Part shown: positions 1 through 9,483 of the stretch, piece after piece
Layout: each line of letters begins with the position of its first letter
Numbering within the stretch: the stretch's first letter is position 1
Made by a program: the position numbers and the translations under genes
Source: Rhodococcus aetherivorans
Lineage (GTDB): Bacteria; Actinomycetota; Actinomycetes; Mycobacteriales; Mycobacteriaceae
Direction of reading: 5' to 3'
Assembly: GCF_011058165.1 (NCBI RefSeq)
Contig: NZ_JAALEG010000064.1
Coordinates: 1-37,966 of the forward strand
DNA: 37,966 nt
Notes under the pieces: model-generated
What the model was told of the DNA's origin: nothing
What the model saw: the letters and a program-made list of their open reading frames with translations, nothing else
Databases searched by the model: none

Positions 1-28
1 TATCCGTCCCGATCCCCTAACCCCCGCC

Positions 29-74
29 CCCGTACGGGCCCCGGACCGATGGGGGACTCCGCCCCCTTGGGCGG
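29..74. promoter_or_regulatory. Inverted repeats upstream of iniB
   Basis: Two short symmetric elements lie ahead of iniB. CCCGTACGGG at 29-38 is a perfect 10-base palindrome. CCGCCC at 59-64 pairs with GGGCGG at 69-74 across a 4-base loop. In M. tuberculosis the iniBAC promoter is controlled through a palindrome upstream of iniB, so the first element is a plausible operator, but I cannot match it to a known consensus. The hairpin could also be a terminator of whatever lies left of the window. Confidence 0.25.
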
Positions 75-126
75 GGGACGGGCCGTTCGTAGCGTGAATC
101 GCAGAACACCGACCTCAGGAGATGCG

Positions 127-2379
127 ATGTCCACCAACGCTGTGCTCGACTTCATCCTCAGCCTGCTGCGCGACGAAGAGGCCCTCGCCCGCTACTGCAC
201 GAACCCCGACGCCGCCCTGGCCCAGGCCGGTCTCGCCGACGTGTGCCACGCCGACATCGTCGCCGTCGCGCCCCTGGTCGCCGACAGCGGACTGTTCGCG
301 GGGACGGCCGCCGAGCTGACCGCGGCGCTCGGTGGGGCGGCGGGTGCGGCCGGCGCGATCGGTGCCGGTGCGGCCGGTGGCCTGGCCGGCGGCGCGGGCC
401 TCGGTCTCGCCGGCGGCGCGGGGCTCGGCCTGGCGGGTGCCGTCGGCGGCGGTCTCGGCGGCGGTCTCGGCCTCGACACCGACTTCGCGGCCGAGCTGGC
501 CGCCGATCTCGCCGGCACGCTGGGCGCGGCCCTGGAACTCGGCGGCGATCTCGGTGCCGCGCTCGGTGCGGCGTTCGGAGCGGCCCTCGGCGCGGGCGGC
601 GCGCTCGGCGGCATCGGTTCCGGCGCGCTCGACCTGGCGGGCGACCTGGACCTGGGCGCGGCGCTCTCCGGCGCCCTCGCCGGCGGCCTCGGGCTAGACG
701 CCGCGACCGGCGTCGTCGCGGACCTCGGTGCAGCGCTCGACGCGGCGCTCGGCGCGACGGCCGGGACCGCCCGGGACCTGTCGGGTGCGCTCGAGGCCGC
801 CTTCGGCGTCGGCGGTGAGCTCGGCGGCCAGCTCGGGGGGGCGCTGGGCGGTCTGCTCGACACCGCGCTCGCCGCGGGCGGCGGCTTCTCCACCGCGGTC
901 GAGGCGGCCCTCGCCGGTGGCGCGGACCTCGCGACGGCCGTCGGCGCGACCCTCGGCGGCACGCTGGGCCTGGGCACCGACCTCGCCGGACAGCTCGGCG
1001 GCGCCCTCGAATCCGTCCTCGAGGTCGGTACCGGGCTCGCCGGTGGCCTGGACCTCGGCGGTGGCCTCGACGCCCTCACCGGCGTGACCGCGGGACTCGG
1101 AGCCTCCCTGTCCGCGCTGCTCGAGGCGGGCGGCTCCGTCGCCGGTGATCTCGGTGGCACCCTCGGCGCCGTACTCGAGGGCAGTGCCGACGGCGGGCTC
1201 GTCGGCGGCATCGACCTCGGCGCCCTCCTCGGCGGCGACGCCTCCGGCGGCGTGGACCTCGGCACCGCGGTCGGCGGCCTCCTCGGCGGCGCGCTCGGCC
1301 TCGAGAACTCCGCGACCCTGGAGCTCGGCAACGCCCTCAACGTCGCGCTCGACCTGTCGACGACCGTCGAATCGAGCGCCGACGGCACCCTCTCCGCGGT
1401 GCTCGGCTCCGCGTTCTCCGTCGGCGGGGAAGCCGGTGCGAACCTCGGTTCCGCGCTGGGTGGGGTGTTCGAGGCCGGCCTCGGGGAAACGCTCGACTCC
1501 ACCGTGGCCCTGAGCTCCCAGCTGGCCACCACCCTCGGCGGCGGTCTCGGCGCCGACGCGGACCTGACCGGCCAGCTCGGCTACGCCCTCGACGGCGCGC
1601 TCGACCTCGGCGGGCAGCTCGCCGGCGGCGGCGAGGCGGTCGGCGGCCTCGCCGGCGGCGTGTCCGGGGGACTGGATACCGTCGCTGACCTCGGCGCCGG
1701 ACTCGGCAGCGGCCTGAGCGGTGGGTTGACGGGCGGGCTCGACGGGGCAGCGGACCTGGGCGGGGACCTAGCCGGTGGATTGACCGGCGGGCTCGACGGG
1801 GCAGCGGACCTGGGCGGCGGGCTGGCCGGTGGACTGTCGGGCGGGCTCGACGGGGCAGCGGACCTGGGCGGGGACCTAGCCGGTGGATTGACCGGCGGGC
1901 TCGGGAGCGCCGCGGATCTCGGGGCGGGGCTCGGCGGCGGCCTGACCGGTGGCCTGGAGGGTGCCGCGGACCTCGGCGGCGAGCTGACCGGTGGCCTGGC
2001 GGGCGGCCTGGGCAGCGCGACCGACCTGGGCGGCAGCCTGAGCGGCGGCCTCGACGGCGCCGCGGGCGGCGCGTCGCAGGTCGGCGGCGCCGTCACGGGC
2101 GGGCTCGAGGGAGCCACGGACGCCGGCGGTGCGCTCGGTGCGGGCCTCGGCGGCGCGGCCGAGGGCACCTCGCAGCTCGGTGGCCAGCTCTCGGGAGCCG
2201 TCGACGGCACGACGGATGCGTGGTCGTCCATCGACGCCGGCGACGTCTTCGGCAGCGCGGGCGGCACCGGTGGCCTGTTCGGTTCCGCCGACACCGGTGC
2301 CGACGCCGATCTGCACGGCGGGATCGACGCCGGCGCCGGTGTCGGCACCGATTCCGACTTCGACACCTTCCTCGGCTGA
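127..2379 (+). CDS. iniB: IniB-like glycine/alanine/leucine-rich repeat protein
   Basis: A 750-residue protein. The first 60 or so residues (MSTNAVLDFILSLLRDEEAL onward) form a normal helical domain of the IniB N-terminal type, with the phrase NPDAALAQAGL. Nearly everything after residue 65 is low-complexity Gly/Ala/Leu/Asp sequence of the pattern LGGxLGGALxLG, with no signal peptide or clear membrane segment. The start at 127 is preferred to upstream in-frame starts because AGGAG lies 5 bases before it and the IniB domain begins exactly there. The family belongs to the isoniazid/cell-wall-stress-induced iniBAC operon; its biochemical role is unknown. The next two genes are iniA and iniC, which supports the call. 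Residues about 539-592 are encoded by near-identical 54-base repeats. Identification rests on the N-terminal domain and gene order, because the repeat region is uninformative for homology. Confidence 0.85.
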   Translation: MSTNAVLDFILSLLRDEEALARYCTNPDAALAQAGLADVCHADIVAVAPLVADSGLFAGTAAELTAALGGAAGAAGAIGAGAAGGLAGGAGLGLAGGAGLGLAGAVGGGLGGGLGLDTDFAAELAADLAGTLGAALELGGDLGAALGAAFGAALGAGGALGGIGSGALDLAGDLDLGAALSGALAGGLGLDAATGVVADLGAALDAALGATAGTARDLSGALEAAFGVGGELGGQLGGALGGLLDTALAAGGGFSTAVEAALAGGADLATAVGATLGGTLGLGTDLAGQLGGALESVLEVGTGLAGGLDLGGGLDALTGVTAGLGASLSALLEAGGSVAGDLGGTLGAVLEGSADGGLVGGIDLGALLGGDASGGVDLGTAVGGLLGGALGLENSATLELGNALNVALDLSTTVESSADGTLSAVLGSAFSVGGEAGANLGSALGGVFEAGLGETLDSTVALSSQLATTLGGGLGADADLTGQLGYALDGALDLGGQLAGGGEAVGGLAGGVSGGLDTVADLGAGLGSGLSGGLTGGLDGAADLGGDLAGGLTGGLDGAADLGGGLAGGLSGGLDGAADLGGDLAGGLTGGLGSAADLGAGLGGGLTGGLEGAADLGGELTGGLAGGLGSATDLGGSLSGGLDGAAGGASQVGGAVTGGLEGATDAGGALGAGLGGAAEGTSQLGGQLSGAVDGTTDAWSSIDAGDVFGSAGGTGGLFGSADTGADADLHGGIDAGAGVGTDSDFDTFLG
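1741..1902 (+). repeat. 54-bp tandem repeats inside iniB
   Basis: Three consecutive 54-base units (1741-1794, 1795-1848, 1849-1902), each encoding an 18-residue unit starting DGAADLGG. Units 1 and 3 are identical base for base, while unit 2 differs in its middle. A more diverged unit continues from 1903. The near-identity implies recent duplication or gene conversion and potential length variation. Confidence 0.9.
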
Positions 2380-2397
2380 CCCACCGCACGGACCCGG

Positions 2398-2430
2398 CGC
2401 CGGCCCCGCGTGCACCACGCGGGGCCGGCG
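2398..2430 (+). terminator. Strong hairpin after iniB
   Basis: A perfect 15-bp stem, 2398-2412 pairing with 2416-2430, closed by a CAC loop, 18 bases after the iniB stop. There is no T-run, as is usual for actinobacterial terminators. It could attenuate transcription between iniB and iniA or stabilise the iniB message. A CATAAT hexamer at 2445-2450 could give iniA its own -10, but no matching -35 is visible. Confidence 0.6.
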
Positions 2431-2497
2431 TTCGTCGCGGAGGACATAATCTCGGTGCAGCCCGCACTCCGACAGAAGGCGAGTCGAAGCGATCACC

Positions 2498-4324
2498 ATG
2501 CACACGTCGTCCGCAGATGCCGCCGCTCGCCGCGCGGCCCTCGTCGAACTGATCGACGCGGCCGCCGAACACATCCGCGCCGCCGAGCGCGGTGACCTCG
2601 CCGCCAGGCTCGAGGCGGCGCGCACTCGCGTCGTCGACCCCCGACTGCGGGTCGTCGTCGTCGGCCAGCTCAAACAGGGCAAGAGCCAGTTCGTGAACTC
2701 GCTCCTCAACCTCGAGGTGTGCTCGGTCGGCGACGACGAGACCACCGCGGTGCCCACCGTCGTGCAGAACGCCGACCGCACCTTCGCCGAACTCGTGCTC
2801 GCCGAGCCCGGCCGCGATCCCGTCCGGGTGGACCTGCCCATCGACGAGTTGCAGCACGTCACGCCCGGCACGCCGCGCGCGGGCGGCCGGGAAGTGCTGC
2901 GGCTCGAGGTGAACGTGCCGAGCCCGCTGCTCGCCGACGGTCTCGTCCTCGTCGACACCCCCGGTGTCGGCGGGCACGGAAACCCGCACGCCGCAGCAAC
3001 ATTGGGTCTGCTTCCGGCGGCCGACGCGGTGTTCGTCGTCTCCGACGCCAGCCAGGAGTTCACCGAGCCGGAGCTGAGCTTCCTGCGGCAGGTGCTGCAG
3101 CTGTGCCCGGCCGCAGCGGTGCTGATCACCAAGACGGACCTGTACCCGCACTGGCGCGAGATCGTCGCCGCCGACCGCGGGCACCTGCAGCGCGCCGGCC
3201 TCGACGTGCCCCTGCTGCCCGTCTCGTCGCTGCTGCGCAGTCACGCCCTGCGCCTCGACGACGCGTCGCTGCACGAGGAGTCGGGCTTCGAATCGGTGTA
3301 CGGGTTCCTCCGTGAGCGGGTCGTCGCGCGCGGCGCCGACGCCGCCCGGCGGTCCGTCGCGCTGGACGTGAAGTCGGTCGTCGAACACGTCGCGCTCGGC
3401 CTGGGCAGCGAGCTCGCGGCGCTGCGCGACCCCGAGACCGGTGCGGCGGCCGTCGCGGAACTGCAGCGCGCCAAGACCGCCGCGGAGGCGCTGCGCACCC
3501 GGGCCGCCCAGTGGCAGCAGACCCTGGCCGACGGCATCGCCGACCTCGCCGCCGACATCGACCACGACCTGCGGGACCGGCTGCGCCGGGTCACCCGCGA
3601 GGCGGAGGCCACCGTCGACGAATGCGACCCCGGTGAGGAATGGCCGCGGATCGGGGAATGGCTGGGCGAGCAGGTCGCCGAATCCGTGGGCGACAACTTC
3701 GTGTGGGCCCACGAACGTTCGGTGTGGCTCGCGGAGGTCGTCGCCCGGCACTTCGCCGACAGCGGTGCGGTGGACCTGCCGGATCTGCGCCTCGGCGACC
3801 TCGAGGGGCTGCTCGAGCCCGTCTCCCGGCTCTCGGACCTCGAGTCGGGCCGCATCGGCGTCGGCCAGAAGATGCTCGTGGGAATGAAGGGCTCCTACGG
3901 CGGCGTGCTCATGTTCGGGCTCATCACCACGCTCATGGGCATGGCGCTGGTCAACCCGATCTCCGTCGGGGCGGGAGTTGTGCTCGGCACCAAGGCCTAT
4001 CGCGACGACAAGCAGGCGCGCATCGCCAAGCGCCGCGCCGACGCCAAGGTCGCCGTCCGCAAGTTCACCGACGACGTCGGCTTCCAGGTGGGCAAGGAGT
4101 CGAAGGACCGGCTCCGGCTGATCCAGCGCCAGCTGCGCGACCACTTCACCGAGCTGGCCGAGCAGACGCTGCGGTCGCTGTCCGAGTCGCTGCGCGCCGC
4201 GCAGGAGGCCGCGACGGTCGAGGAGGCGCAGCGGCAGCGCCGCATCGCCGAACTCGAGACGCACGTGCGTGCGCTGACGACCCTCCGCGAGCGGGCCGCG
4301 CAGCTGGCCGGGGCCGGCGCGTGA
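2498..4324 (+). CDS. iniA: IniA-like dynamin-family GTPase
   Basis: A 608-residue bacterial dynamin-like protein. GTPase motifs are in order: P-loop GQLKQGKS at 56-63, DTPG at 153-156 and TKTD at 211-214. Helical stalk-like sequence follows, then a hydrophobic paddle around 468-505 (GGVLMFGLITTLMGMALVNP), then a charged C-terminal helix rich in Arg/Glu. M. tuberculosis IniA is a membrane-remodelling GTPase linked to isoniazid/ethambutol tolerance and maintenance of the plasma membrane. The gene follows iniB after 118 bases that contain a hairpin, and overlaps iniC by GTGA. The start at 2498 is the only sensible ATG before the conserved N-terminus; its ribosome-binding site is weak. Confidence 0.93.
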   Translation: MHTSSADAAARRAALVELIDAAAEHIRAAERGDLAARLEAARTRVVDPRLRVVVVGQLKQGKSQFVNSLLNLEVCSVGDDETTAVPTVVQNADRTFAELVLAEPGRDPVRVDLPIDELQHVTPGTPRAGGREVLRLEVNVPSPLLADGLVLVDTPGVGGHGNPHAAATLGLLPAADAVFVVSDASQEFTEPELSFLRQVLQLCPAAAVLITKTDLYPHWREIVAADRGHLQRAGLDVPLLPVSSLLRSHALRLDDASLHEESGFESVYGFLRERVVARGADAARRSVALDVKSVVEHVALGLGSELAALRDPETGAAAVAELQRAKTAAEALRTRAAQWQQTLADGIADLAADIDHDLRDRLRRVTREAEATVDECDPGEEWPRIGEWLGEQVAESVGDNFVWAHERSVWLAEVVARHFADSGAVDLPDLRLGDLEGLLEPVSRLSDLESGRIGVGQKMLVGMKGSYGGVLMFGLITTLMGMALVNPISVGAGVVLGTKAYRDDKQARIAKRRADAKVAVRKFTDDVGFQVGKESKDRLRLIQRQLRDHFTELAEQTLRSLSESLRAAQEAATVEEAQRQRRIAELETHVRALTTLRERAAQLAGAGA

Positions 4325-5772
4325 GCGTCGAGCAGGCCCGCGAGCTCGTCGCCCACGCGCGTGCCCGGTACGGCGGCGACCCGCGCGCCGCCGAGCAGCT
4401 CGCGCTGTGTGCGGCGCGGCTCGAGCAGCCGCTGCGCGTCGCGCTCGCCGGCTCTCTCAAGGCCGGCAAGTCGACGCTGCTCAACGCCCTGGTCGGGCAG
4501 GACATCGCCCCCACCGACGCCACCGAGTGCACGCGCGTCGTCACGTGGTACCGCAGCGGCTCGACCCCCTCGGTCACCGCCCGCTACGACGGCGACCGGA
4601 TCCTCCCGGTGCCGGTGCAGCGCCGCGACGGCCGGCTCACCTTCGACCTCGGCGAGCTGACCGCGGACCGGGTGGACCGCATCGACGTCGAGTGGCCCGC
4701 CAGTGCGCTCGCCCAGACCACGATCATCGACACTCCGGGCACGTCGTCGCTGTCACAGGACGTCTCGGCCCGGACGTTCGAGCTGCTGACCCCCGACGAC
4801 GAAGCGTCCGGCGCCGACGCCGTCGTCTACCTGATGCGCACCCTCGGTGCCGCCGACGTGCAGTTCCTCGGCCGGATCGGCCAGCACGTGGGCGGCGAGT
4901 CCGGTCCGCTCGGCGTGATCGGCGTGGTCTCCCGCGCCGACGAGGTCGGCGCCGGCCGCATGGACGCGATGATGTCCGCCAAGGAGGTCGCGGCCCGGTT
5001 CGCGGGCGAGCTCGAGCGCACCGGACTGTGCCAGGCCGTCGTGCCGGTCGCGGGGCTGCTCGCGCTGGGCGCGCGGACGTTGCGGCAGAGCGAGTTCGCC
5101 GCGTTCGAGGCGCTCGCGCAGGTGCCGTCGCAGGATCTTCAGGTGGCGATGCTGTCGGCGGATCGGTTCGCGCGCCCCGACATCGCGCTGCCTGTCGATC
5201 CGGGGACGCGGGCGCACCTGGTCGACCGGTTCGGCCTGTTCGGGATCCGCATGGCCGTCACGCTGATCCATCTCGGGGTACGGGACTCGCCGACGCTGGC
5301 CGCGGAACTGGTGGCGCGCAGCGGGCTCGACGAACTGCGTCAGGTGATCGACGTGCAGTTCGGCCAGCGCGCCGATCAGCTCAAGGCGCATTCGGCGCTG
5401 ATGTCGCTCGAACGGGTCCTGCGCGCCCACCGCGACGGCCCGCTGCTCGCCTCGGTGCAGCGGCTGCTCGCCGACGTCCACGGCTTCACCGAGCTGCGCC
5501 TGCTCGGCCGCCTGCGCTCGACCCGGGTCGCGCTGAGCGAGAACGACCTGCTCGAACTGCAGCGGCTGATCGGCGGTTTCGGTATCGGCCCTGCCCAGCG
5601 GCTGGGCCTCGGGCCGGACGCGACCGCCGCGGAGATCCACGCCGCCGGCGTCGCCGCCGTCCGCACCTGGCGTGCCCGCGCCGAGCATCCCCTGCTCGAC
5701 CGGTTCACCGCGAACGCGTGCAGCGTGGCGGCGCGCAGCGGGGAAGGCATCCTCGCCGACGTCGCAGGCTGA
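4321..5772 (+). CDS. iniC: IniC-like dynamin-family GTPase
   Basis: A 483-residue partner of IniA, close to the mycobacterial IniC length (about 493). It starts at GTG 4321, four bases before the end of iniA (GTGA overlap), so the two are translationally coupled. P-loop GSLKAGKS is at 44-51 and DTPG at 137-140. The G4 position reads SRAD near 204-207 instead of the usual N/TKxD, a noticeable departure that could lower guanine specificity. Unlike IniA it has no obvious hydrophobic paddle. An open frame continues upstream inside iniA, but that is out-of-frame overlap and the family N-terminus begins at the GTG. A palindrome starts 4 bases after the stop. Confidence 0.9.
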   Translation: MSVEQARELVAHARARYGGDPRAAEQLALCAARLEQPLRVALAGSLKAGKSTLLNALVGQDIAPTDATECTRVVTWYRSGSTPSVTARYDGDRILPVPVQRRDGRLTFDLGELTADRVDRIDVEWPASALAQTTIIDTPGTSSLSQDVSARTFELLTPDDEASGADAVVYLMRTLGAADVQFLGRIGQHVGGESGPLGVIGVVSRADEVGAGRMDAMMSAKEVAARFAGELERTGLCQAVVPVAGLLALGARTLRQSEFAAFEALAQVPSQDLQVAMLSADRFARPDIALPVDPGTRAHLVDRFGLFGIRMAVTLIHLGVRDSPTLAAELVARSGLDELRQVIDVQFGQRADQLKAHSALMSLERVLRAHRDGPLLASVQRLLADVHGFTELRLLGRLRSTRVALSENDLLELQRLIGGFGIGPAQRLGLGPDATAAEIHAAGVAAVRTWRARAEHPLLDRFTANACSVAARSGEGILADVAG

Positions 5773-5775
5773 CAG

Positions 5776-5821
5776 GTCTCGGACTTCGACAACGGTCGCG
5801 ACGGTTGTCGAAGTCCGAGAC
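5776..5821. repeat. Palindromic repeat family A, copy 1
   Basis: Perfect 18-bp arms, GTCTCGGACTTCGACAAC at 5776-5793 and its complement at 5804-5821. The 10-base centre itself contains GTCGCGAC. It begins 4 bases after the iniC stop and can serve as its terminator. The core is shared with the element at 6838-6875. Confidence 0.85.
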
Positions 5822-5925
5822 GCATGTGGACACATTTGTCCACAGTCGGAGCGCTCATCCACAGATTCGCGGTTGCGGGTTCCGTGTCGCCTCGACCGGG
5901 CCGGATCGATCTCAGACTCGACGCC

Positions 5926-6827
5926 ATGGTCGATCCGATCCTCCGCTCCGCCGCCCTCGCCTCCGGGACCACGGAGGCAGAACTTCGCCAGGCGCTGCGC
6001 ACGGGCGAACTCCAGCGCATCGCTCCCGGTGCCTACCCTTCCCGCACCGTCCTTGAAACGCTCGACGCGACCGAGCTGCACCGTGCCCGGATTCGCGCCG
6101 TCCGGTGTGCGCTCGGATCGAGAGCCGCGATCAGCCATGTTTCGGCGGTGATCGTCCACGGGTTCGACGTCTGGGACGCCGACCTTTCCCGGGTCCACCT
6201 CACGCACAACCGTCCCACGGGTGCGCGTCGCACCACGCATCTGCACTCGCACGCGGCACCGTTGGCCGTCGATGACGTCGAGATCGTCGACGGTGTGCCC
6301 GTCACCTCCGCAGCCCGGACCGTCGTCGACCTCGCACGTACCCTGCCGCCCGAGCAGGCGGTGGTGATCGGGGATTCGGCGATGCGTATGCACCCGGCAC
6401 TCGACCTCCGGGCCGCGCTCGACGCGGCCGGGAGCAGGGCGGGAATCGCCGCGGCGCGCCGGATCGCCGGTCTGCTCGACGGGCGTAGCGAGAGCCCTGG
6501 CGAGTCGCTCAGCCGCCTGCGGATGCGTGAGGCAGGTACCCGCCCGCCGGAACTGCAGCACGAGCTGCGCACGCCCGCGGGCCTTTTCGTCGCCCGGGTC
6601 GACTTCTTCTGGGAGGACCCCGGCATCGTCGGCGAGTTCGACGGCATGGGCAAGTACGGAAGCGGGGCGCCGGGTGTGGCCGCCGACGTAGTACGGCGGG
6701 AGAAGCTGCGGGAGGATGCGATCCGGAGCTGGGTCTCGAAGTGGTGCGCTGGACGTGGGCCGAACTGTTCCGGTTCGACGTCGTGCTGGAGCGGCTGGCT
6801 CGGGCTGCCGAACGTGCCCGACGGTAG
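5926..6827 (+). pseudogene. AbiEi/DUF559-type protein, frameshifted near its end
   Basis: The N-terminal 50 residues resemble the winged-helix module of AbiEi-type antitoxins (ELRQALRTGELQRIAPGAYP). The C-terminal part resembles DUF559/Vsr-like nuclease-fold proteins (VDFFWEDPGIVGEFDGMGKYG). Around 6722-6728 the sequence reads ATCCGGAGCTG; one extra G (CGGGAGCTG) restores the expected ending ELGLEVVRWTWAELFRF and a stop at 6825-6827, giving about 300 residues. Without it the frame runs through the downstream palindrome to 7410. The cause may be a real one-base deletion or a sequencing error in a G run. The start at 5926 is chosen because the conserved wing begins there; upstream ATG 5824 adds unrelated residues. 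There is no AbiEii nucleotidyltransferase partner, so the gene is solitary. Its function is unknown. Confidence 0.7.
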
Positions 6828-6837
6828 ACACAACTCC

Positions 6838-6875
6838 CGGACATCGACAGCGGTTGCGACGGTTGTCGATGTCCG
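6838..6875. repeat. Palindromic repeat family A, copy 2
   Basis: Arms CGGACATCGACA (6838-6849) and its complement (6864-6875). The centre is nearly the same as copy 1 at 5776-5821: both contain GCGACGGTTGTCGA. The stem position reading GGACTT in copy 1 reads GGACAT here, with the matching change in the opposite arm. It lies between the frameshifted gene and the converging membrane-protein gene, where a bidirectional terminator would be expected. Confidence 0.8.
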
Positions 6876-6899
6876 ACAGCTGTGTGGCTGGCTCCGGCG

Positions 6900-7397
6900 T
6901 CAGCGACGCCGGGCCGCGACGGCGCCGACGACGGTGAGCCCGGCCCAGAGCAGGGGAGCCCACAGCAGGACGCCGGCGGTGGCGTCGCCGGCGTCGGCGA
7001 GGACGCTGCGGGCGGCGACGGCCGTGACGACGGTGGCGGCGGAGACGACGGCGAGCGCGAGGGGTGCCCGGGGGTGGCCGCGGCGCAGGAGTTCGAGGAA
7101 GACGACGGCGAGCAGGACGAGGAGCAGGCCGGCGGCGGCGAAACCGGCGAGGGTGAGGGCGACGGTGTCGGCGATGCTCTCGGCGGTGGTGCCGGGGTTG
7201 GCGCTGCGCAGCGAGTGCTCGAGGGCGTCCCGGACGGGTTCGCGGTCGAGGAGGACGGCGCCGAGCAGTCCGGCGAAGACGACGAACGACAGGACCCAGG
7301 CCGAGACCGCGGCGCCGACGCGCGGTGCGGGGGAGGCGGTGGGGTGCAGCGGGGTGACGGAGAACTCCGGGCGGGGCGGCTGCGGGCGCGTGCTCAC
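6900..7397 (-). CDS. Small four-helix membrane protein, unknown function
   Basis: About 165 residues from GTG 7397. A proline-rich cytoplasmic leader (STRPQPPRPEFSVTPLHPT) is followed by four predicted membrane helices: about 30-50 (AWVLSFVVFAGLLGAVLL), a long one around 80-108 (LAGFAAAGLLLVLLAVVFLE), 115-132 (LALAVVSAATVVTAVAA) and 143-161 (LLWAPLLWAGLTVVGAVAA). It ends in AARRR. The upstream in-frame ATG at 7538 is rejected because it would run through the dnaK promoter signals. It is divergent from dnaK, so the CRP-type site between them could serve either gene. I recognise no named family. Confidence 0.6.
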   Translation of the reverse strand: MSTRPQPPRPEFSVTPLHPTASPAPRVGAAVSAWVLSFVVFAGLLGAVLLDREPVRDALEHSLRSANPGTTAESIADTVALTLAGFAAAGLLLVLLAVVFLELLRRGHPRAPLALAVVSAATVVTAVAARSVLADAGDATAGVLLWAPLLWAGLTVVGAVAARRR

Positions 7398-7424
7398 CCC
7401 GGGATCGTAGCCTCCCGCAATTCT

Positions 7425-7440
7425 TGTGATCCGAGTCACA
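7425..7440. promoter_or_regulatory. CRP/GlxR-type cAMP receptor binding site
   Basis: TGTGATCCGAGTCACA is an exact match to the TGTGA-N6-TCACA consensus used by CRP of mycobacteria and GlxR of corynebacteria. The symmetry extends one base each side. It sits 28 bases upstream of the minus-strand membrane gene start and 3 bases before the SigH-type -35 element of dnaK, so it could act on either promoter. Confidence 0.6.
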
Positions 7441-7442
7441 AA

Positions 7443-7469
7443 GGGAACATCACGGGGCGGTCTGCCGTT
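7443..7469 (+). promoter_or_regulatory. SigH/SigE-type promoter of the dnaK operon
   Basis: GGGAACA at 7443-7449, a 16-base spacer and CGTT at 7466-7469 match the ECF SigH-type consensus (GGGAAYA, 16-17 bases, CGTT). The predicted start is near 7476, just ahead of the first HAIR element. A closely similar arrangement precedes clpB. Confidence 0.75.
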
Positions 7470-7484
7470 GGAGGAAGCAGACAA

Positions 7485-7505
7485 CTTGAGCGTCACAGGC
7501 TCAAC
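7485..7505. promoter_or_regulatory. HAIR element (HspR operator) of dnaK
   Basis: CTTGAGC, seven bases, then GCTCAAC. This is close to the HspR-associated inverted repeat CTTGAGT-N7-ACTCAAG, with one mismatch between arms. It lies at about the transcription start of the SigH-type promoter, where HspR would block transcription. HspR is the last gene of the same operon, giving autoregulation. Confidence 0.8.
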
Positions 7506-7539
7506 TTTGACTTGACTCGGGATTCCGGGCGGGTGCAAG

Positions 7540-7578
7540 CTTGAGTCGACTGCGCTCAGCTGAGCCGATCCGGCTCAG
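7540..7578. promoter_or_regulatory. Second HAIR-like site overlapping a leader hairpin
   Basis: CTTGAGT at 7540-7546, seven bases, then GCTCAGC at 7554-7560: a degenerate second HAIR. It overlaps the 12-base palindrome GCTCAGCTGAGC (7554-7565). That in turn overlaps a hairpin with arms CTGAGCCG (7560-7567) and CGGCTCAG (7571-7578) and an ATC loop. Operator and RNA-structure roles are both possible. Confidence 0.5.
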
Positions 7579-7596
7579 GTTGTGCAAGGACACCTA

Positions 7597-7618
7597 TGCG
7601 GCACACCGGTGTGCCGCA
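7597..7618. promoter_or_regulatory. Perfect 22-bp palindrome in the dnaK leader
   Basis: A gapless perfect palindrome with half-site TGCGGCACACC, ending 20 bases before the dnaK ATG and 9 bases before its GGAG ribosome-binding site. As RNA it folds into a 9-bp stem with a CCGG loop. It is not part of the HAIR signal. It could be an operator for another dimeric regulator or a translation-control structure. Confidence 0.6.
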
Positions 7619-7638
7619 GCGAAGAATGGAGAAACACT

Positions 7639-9479
<1,841 letters not shown>

Positions 9480-9483
<4 letters not shown>

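Noticed and set aside
192-1532. Long open frame on the minus strand opposite iniB
   Set aside because: A consequence of the GC-rich repeat sequence; composition is Pro/Ala/Arg/Ser-rich with no family features, opposite a gene with a good start and N-terminal domain.
5926-6827. Complete AbiE toxin-antitoxin system
   Set aside because: Only the AbiEi-like wing is present, fused to a DUF559-type domain; no AbiEii nucleotidyltransferase gene is next to this gene or to the one at 28400-29455.
4753-6963. 736-codon minus-strand frame opposite iniC and the AbiEi/DUF559 gene
   Set aside because: Spans two plus-strand genes and a palindrome; low-complexity composition and no ribosome-binding site or motifs.
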